Below are positions 6,363-8,073 of a stretch of 8,073 nt of DNA, in pieces (positions within the stretch are counted from its first letter, which is position 1; each line of letters begins with the position of its first letter). The DNA comes from Microbacteriaceae bacterium (GTDB lineage: Bacteria > Actinomycetota > Actinomycetes > Actinomycetales > Microbacteriaceae), in assembly GCA_025464125.1 (NCBI GenBank), contig JAODLU010000149.1:1-8073 (forward strand), read 5' to 3'. The position numbers and the translations under genes are program-made. The notes under the pieces are model-generated. The model saw nothing but the letters and a program-made list of their open reading frames with translations, searched no databases and was not told the origin of the DNA.

Positions 6363-7843
6363 TGGAGTGGCTCGTCACCGCCCTGACCGTTGTGCTGCTC
6401 GTATTCGTGGCGACAGGTGTGGTTCCCATCGTGGCGACCGGTTACCAGTTTCTGGCCATCCCGTTCCACGCCTTCAAGAACGACTACCGAAAGACCAAGC
6501 CATACCTGCCGAGGGTTGCGGTCGTGGTACCGGCCTGGAACGAGGGAGCGGTGATCGGAGCATCCATCGACCGGCTCATGAAACTCGACTACCCGATCGA
6601 GAGCCTGCGCATCTACGTTGTCGATGATGCGAGCACGGATAACACCCCCGACGTGGTTCTTTCGAAGGCGGCAATGTACCCGGGGTCTGTGTTTCACCTG
6701 CGGCGCGACAAGGGCGGAGAGGGCAAGGCGCACACCCTGAACCACGGCATCGGCGTCGTGCTGAAAGACGACTGGATGCAGGCGCTGCTCATCATGGACG
6801 CTGACGTCATCTACGAAGCCACCTCCCTGCGCCGTATGACCAGGCACCTGGCAGACGAAAATGTCGGGGCGGTCACTGCCTACATTCGCGAGGGCAGCTC
6901 CGACAAGAACTACCTGACCCGGTTCATCGGCATGGAGTACGTGCTTGCCCAGGTCGCGGCGCGCAGGGCGCAGAACGTGCTCGGAGCGTTGGCCTGCCTC
7001 GCTGGCGGAGCCCAGCTGCACTCACGGCGCAACCTCGAAGATCTCGGCGGCAGGATCGACACGACCTCTCTCGCCGAAGACACCATCACGACATTCGAGA
7101 CGCAGATCTCCGGCAAGCGCGTGGTGTTCGAGCCGCACGCGATAGTGCTGGCCGAGGAACCCCAGCTGATCGCCTCCCTCTGGAAGCAGAGGCTGCGCTG
7201 GGCGCGAGGCAACGTGCAGGTGACCTCCCGCTACAAGAAGCTGTGGTTTCGACCGTCGAAGCTGCACAACCTCGGCGGTTTATCCTTCGGCATCTTCTGG
7301 TTCAGCATCCTCTGGCTTCCTGTGGCCATGGTCTTGTCGTCGATCGGGCTCATCGGGCTGCTGCTGCTTCACAGCGACCTTGCCGCGATCGTGTTCCGCA
7401 TCACCTGGATCCTGGCTGCGTGCGTCTACGTCTACACGATCGGGCTCGCGGTGCAGCTCGACGGCAGCACCGGGCGCCGAAGCTGGCGGGAGGCCATCCT
7501 GTTTCCAGGGCTCGTCTCGATCGTGGTCATGCTCACCGCTTTCTTTCCCGGACTGCTCGACGAGAAGCTTCCTGCATTGTTCGGCTGGCACATCTCCGAC
7601 AGCGGCCACTTCTGGTGGACCCTCTTCGTCTACTGCTGGATCTCGCTCTCCATGGTGGGGGCGTGGCTCGCCAGGGCAGTCGAGGCCACCTGGATCGGCA
7701 AACTGCTCACTCCGCTGCTCATCTACCTGGTCGGCTACGGCCCCCTGCTCTGCGCGGTGACCGTCGACTCGTACATCAAGGAGGCCCGTCACGTGGAGGC
7801 CAAATGGGACAAGACCGAAAAGACAGGCAGGGTGCTCGGATGA
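6362..7843 (+). CDS. Processive membrane glycosyltransferase, family GT2
   Basis: This 493-residue integral membrane enzyme is of the cellulose/PNAG/hyaluronan-synthase type (BcsA, PgaC, HasA relatives), which polymerise nucleotide sugars and pass the chain across the membrane. A first hydrophobic helix (4-33) precedes the cytosolic GT-A domain. Catalytic marks in order are VVVPAWNE (54-61), Asp88-Asp89 in VVDDASTDNT, the DxD of MDADV (146-148), Glu239-Asp240 in LAEDT (general-base position, usually 'TED') and QRLRW (276-280), the processivity QxxRW motif. The switch region GGAQLHSRR (215-223) differs from the usual 'GGAFxxxRR'. Hydrophobic segments follow at about 308-337 (two), 341-365, 378-398, 416-440 and 446-468. 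No PilZ or other c-di-GMP domain is attached. The sugar used cannot be read from sequence; the deacetylase in the operon hints at an N-acetylated sugar. The stop overlaps the next start by 4 bases (ATGA). Confidence 0.92.
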   Translation: MEWLVTALTVVLLVFVATGVVPIVATGYQFLAIPFHAFKNDYRKTKPYLPRVAVVVPAWNEGAVIGASIDRLMKLDYPIESLRIYVVDDASTDNTPDVVLSKAAMYPGSVFHLRRDKGGEGKAHTLNHGIGVVLKDDWMQALLIMDADVIYEATSLRRMTRHLADENVGAVTAYIREGSSDKNYLTRFIGMEYVLAQVAARRAQNVLGALACLAGGAQLHSRRNLEDLGGRIDTTSLAEDTITTFETQISGKRVVFEPHAIVLAEEPQLIASLWKQRLRWARGNVQVTSRYKKLWFRPSKLHNLGGLSFGIFWFSILWLPVAMVLSSIGLIGLLLLHSDLAAIVFRITWILAACVYVYTIGLAVQLDGSTGRRSWREAILFPGLVSIVVMLTAFFPGLLDEKLPALFGWHISDSGHFWWTLFVYCWISLSMVGAWLARAVEATWIGKLLTPLLIYLVGYGPLLCAVTVDSYIKEARHVEAKWDKTEKTGRVLG

Positions 7844-8013
7844 AGCGAAACAATCCACGACCATCGCCAACGCCGAGAAATCCGGGCGACCGCTACCTGG
7901 CCGCGGAGATCGAACGTGACAGGAAGGCGGAGCGCCGACTAATTCCCAAAGCGTTGCTTTCGCTCGCCATGGTCGCGGTTCTCGTGGTCATCCGACAGGT
8001 CTTCTTCCAGTGA
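7840..8013 (+). CDS. Small single-pass membrane protein, operon end
   Basis: This 57-residue protein starts at ATG 7840, inside the last codons of the glycosyltransferase (ATGA overlap), and ends with TGA. The N-terminal half is Pro- and Arg-rich (RNNPRPSPTPRNPGDRYL), followed by a charged amphipathic stretch (AAEIERDRKAERRL, about 21-34) and one membrane helix (PKALLSLAMVAVLVVIRQVF, 36-55). The positive N-side predicts a cytoplasmic N-terminus. No known family is recognised. Its coupling to a processive GT2 recalls small membrane partners such as PgaD, although PgaD has two helices and no sequence match is claimed. A helper or assembly role is inferred only from position. Confidence 0.75.
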   Translation: MKRNNPRPSPTPRNPGDRYLAAEIERDRKAERRLIPKALLSLAMVAVLVVIRQVFFQ

Positions 8014-8056
8014 GAGCAGGTGCGAGGTGCGACGCATAAGGCGGCTATACCTGCTC
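8014..8056. repeat. 8-bp inverted repeat just after the operon
   Basis: GAGCAGGT (8014-8021) and ACCTGCTC (8049-8056) are perfect inverted copies separated by 27 bases. An 8-base direct repeat TGCGACGC also occurs at 8028-8035 and 8061-8068. The loop is long and no T-run follows, so a classical terminator is not supported; a regulatory site or chance are both possible. Confidence 0.35.
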
Positions 8057-8059
8057 ACG

Positions 8060-8073
8060 ATGCGACGCCTGTC
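8060..8073 (+). other. Possible start of the next gene, cut by the edge
   Basis: ATG 8060 opens a frame MRRL running off the window. TATACC (8046-8051) upstream is a possible -10 box, placed as for the other leaderless-looking starts here. A GTG at 8020 is also open to the edge. Four codons cannot prove a gene. Confidence 0.2.

Noticed and set aside
5960..7021. 353-codon minus-strand frame opposite the PHP and GT2 genes
   Set aside because: It is antisense to two well-supported genes, with low-complexity composition and no motif.
7243..8013. Reading the small membrane protein as the end of a 256-residue protein
   Set aside because: Its first ~200 codons overlap the GT2 gene in another frame and are Arg/His-rich nonsense; only the last 57 codons from ATG 7840 look like a protein.

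Overview
The window is high-GC DNA with the codon and promoter habits of an actinobacterium, most likely a member of the Microbacteriaceae. This is inferred from protein style, TAnnnT-type -10 boxes and leaderless-looking starts; it was not tested by database search. No rRNA, tRNA, transposase, CRISPR array or prophage module was seen.

Left part (1-1467): the 5' end of an acyl-CoA dehydrogenase-fold flavoprotein gene runs off the left edge on the minus strand. Diverging from it are a small XRE-type regulator (433-705) and an SGNH-hydrolase-like protein (754-1467) with an abnormal nucleophile motif. The regulator's upstream region carries a 7-bp repeat spaced exactly 21 bp that overlaps its probable promoter.

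Middle part (1486-3532): a microsomal-type epoxide hydrolase (minus) and a Nit-family carbon-nitrogen hydrolase (plus) diverge from a 70-bp intergenic region. The hydrolase start fits a leaderless mRNA.

Right part (3587-8013): a tight five-gene operon in which every junction overlaps by 1-4 bases. In order it encodes (1) a response-regulator receiver domain fused to a PIG-L/LmbE zinc deacetylase, (2) a CarB/PylC-like ATP-grasp ligase, (3) a PHP-domain metal phosphoesterase, (4) a processive family-2 glycosyltransferase with several membrane segments (BcsA/PgaC/HasA type), and (5) a 57-residue single-pass membrane protein. Together these look like a membrane glycan or glycoconjugate system. 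The GT2 would polymerise and export, the deacetylase would expose amines under phosphorelay control, the ATP-grasp enzyme could ligate a carboxylate to an amine, and the PHP protein could remove a phosphate. I know of no named pathway with this exact set; it is the best candidate here for an undescribed system. The last ~60 bases hold an inverted repeat and possibly the start of another gene.
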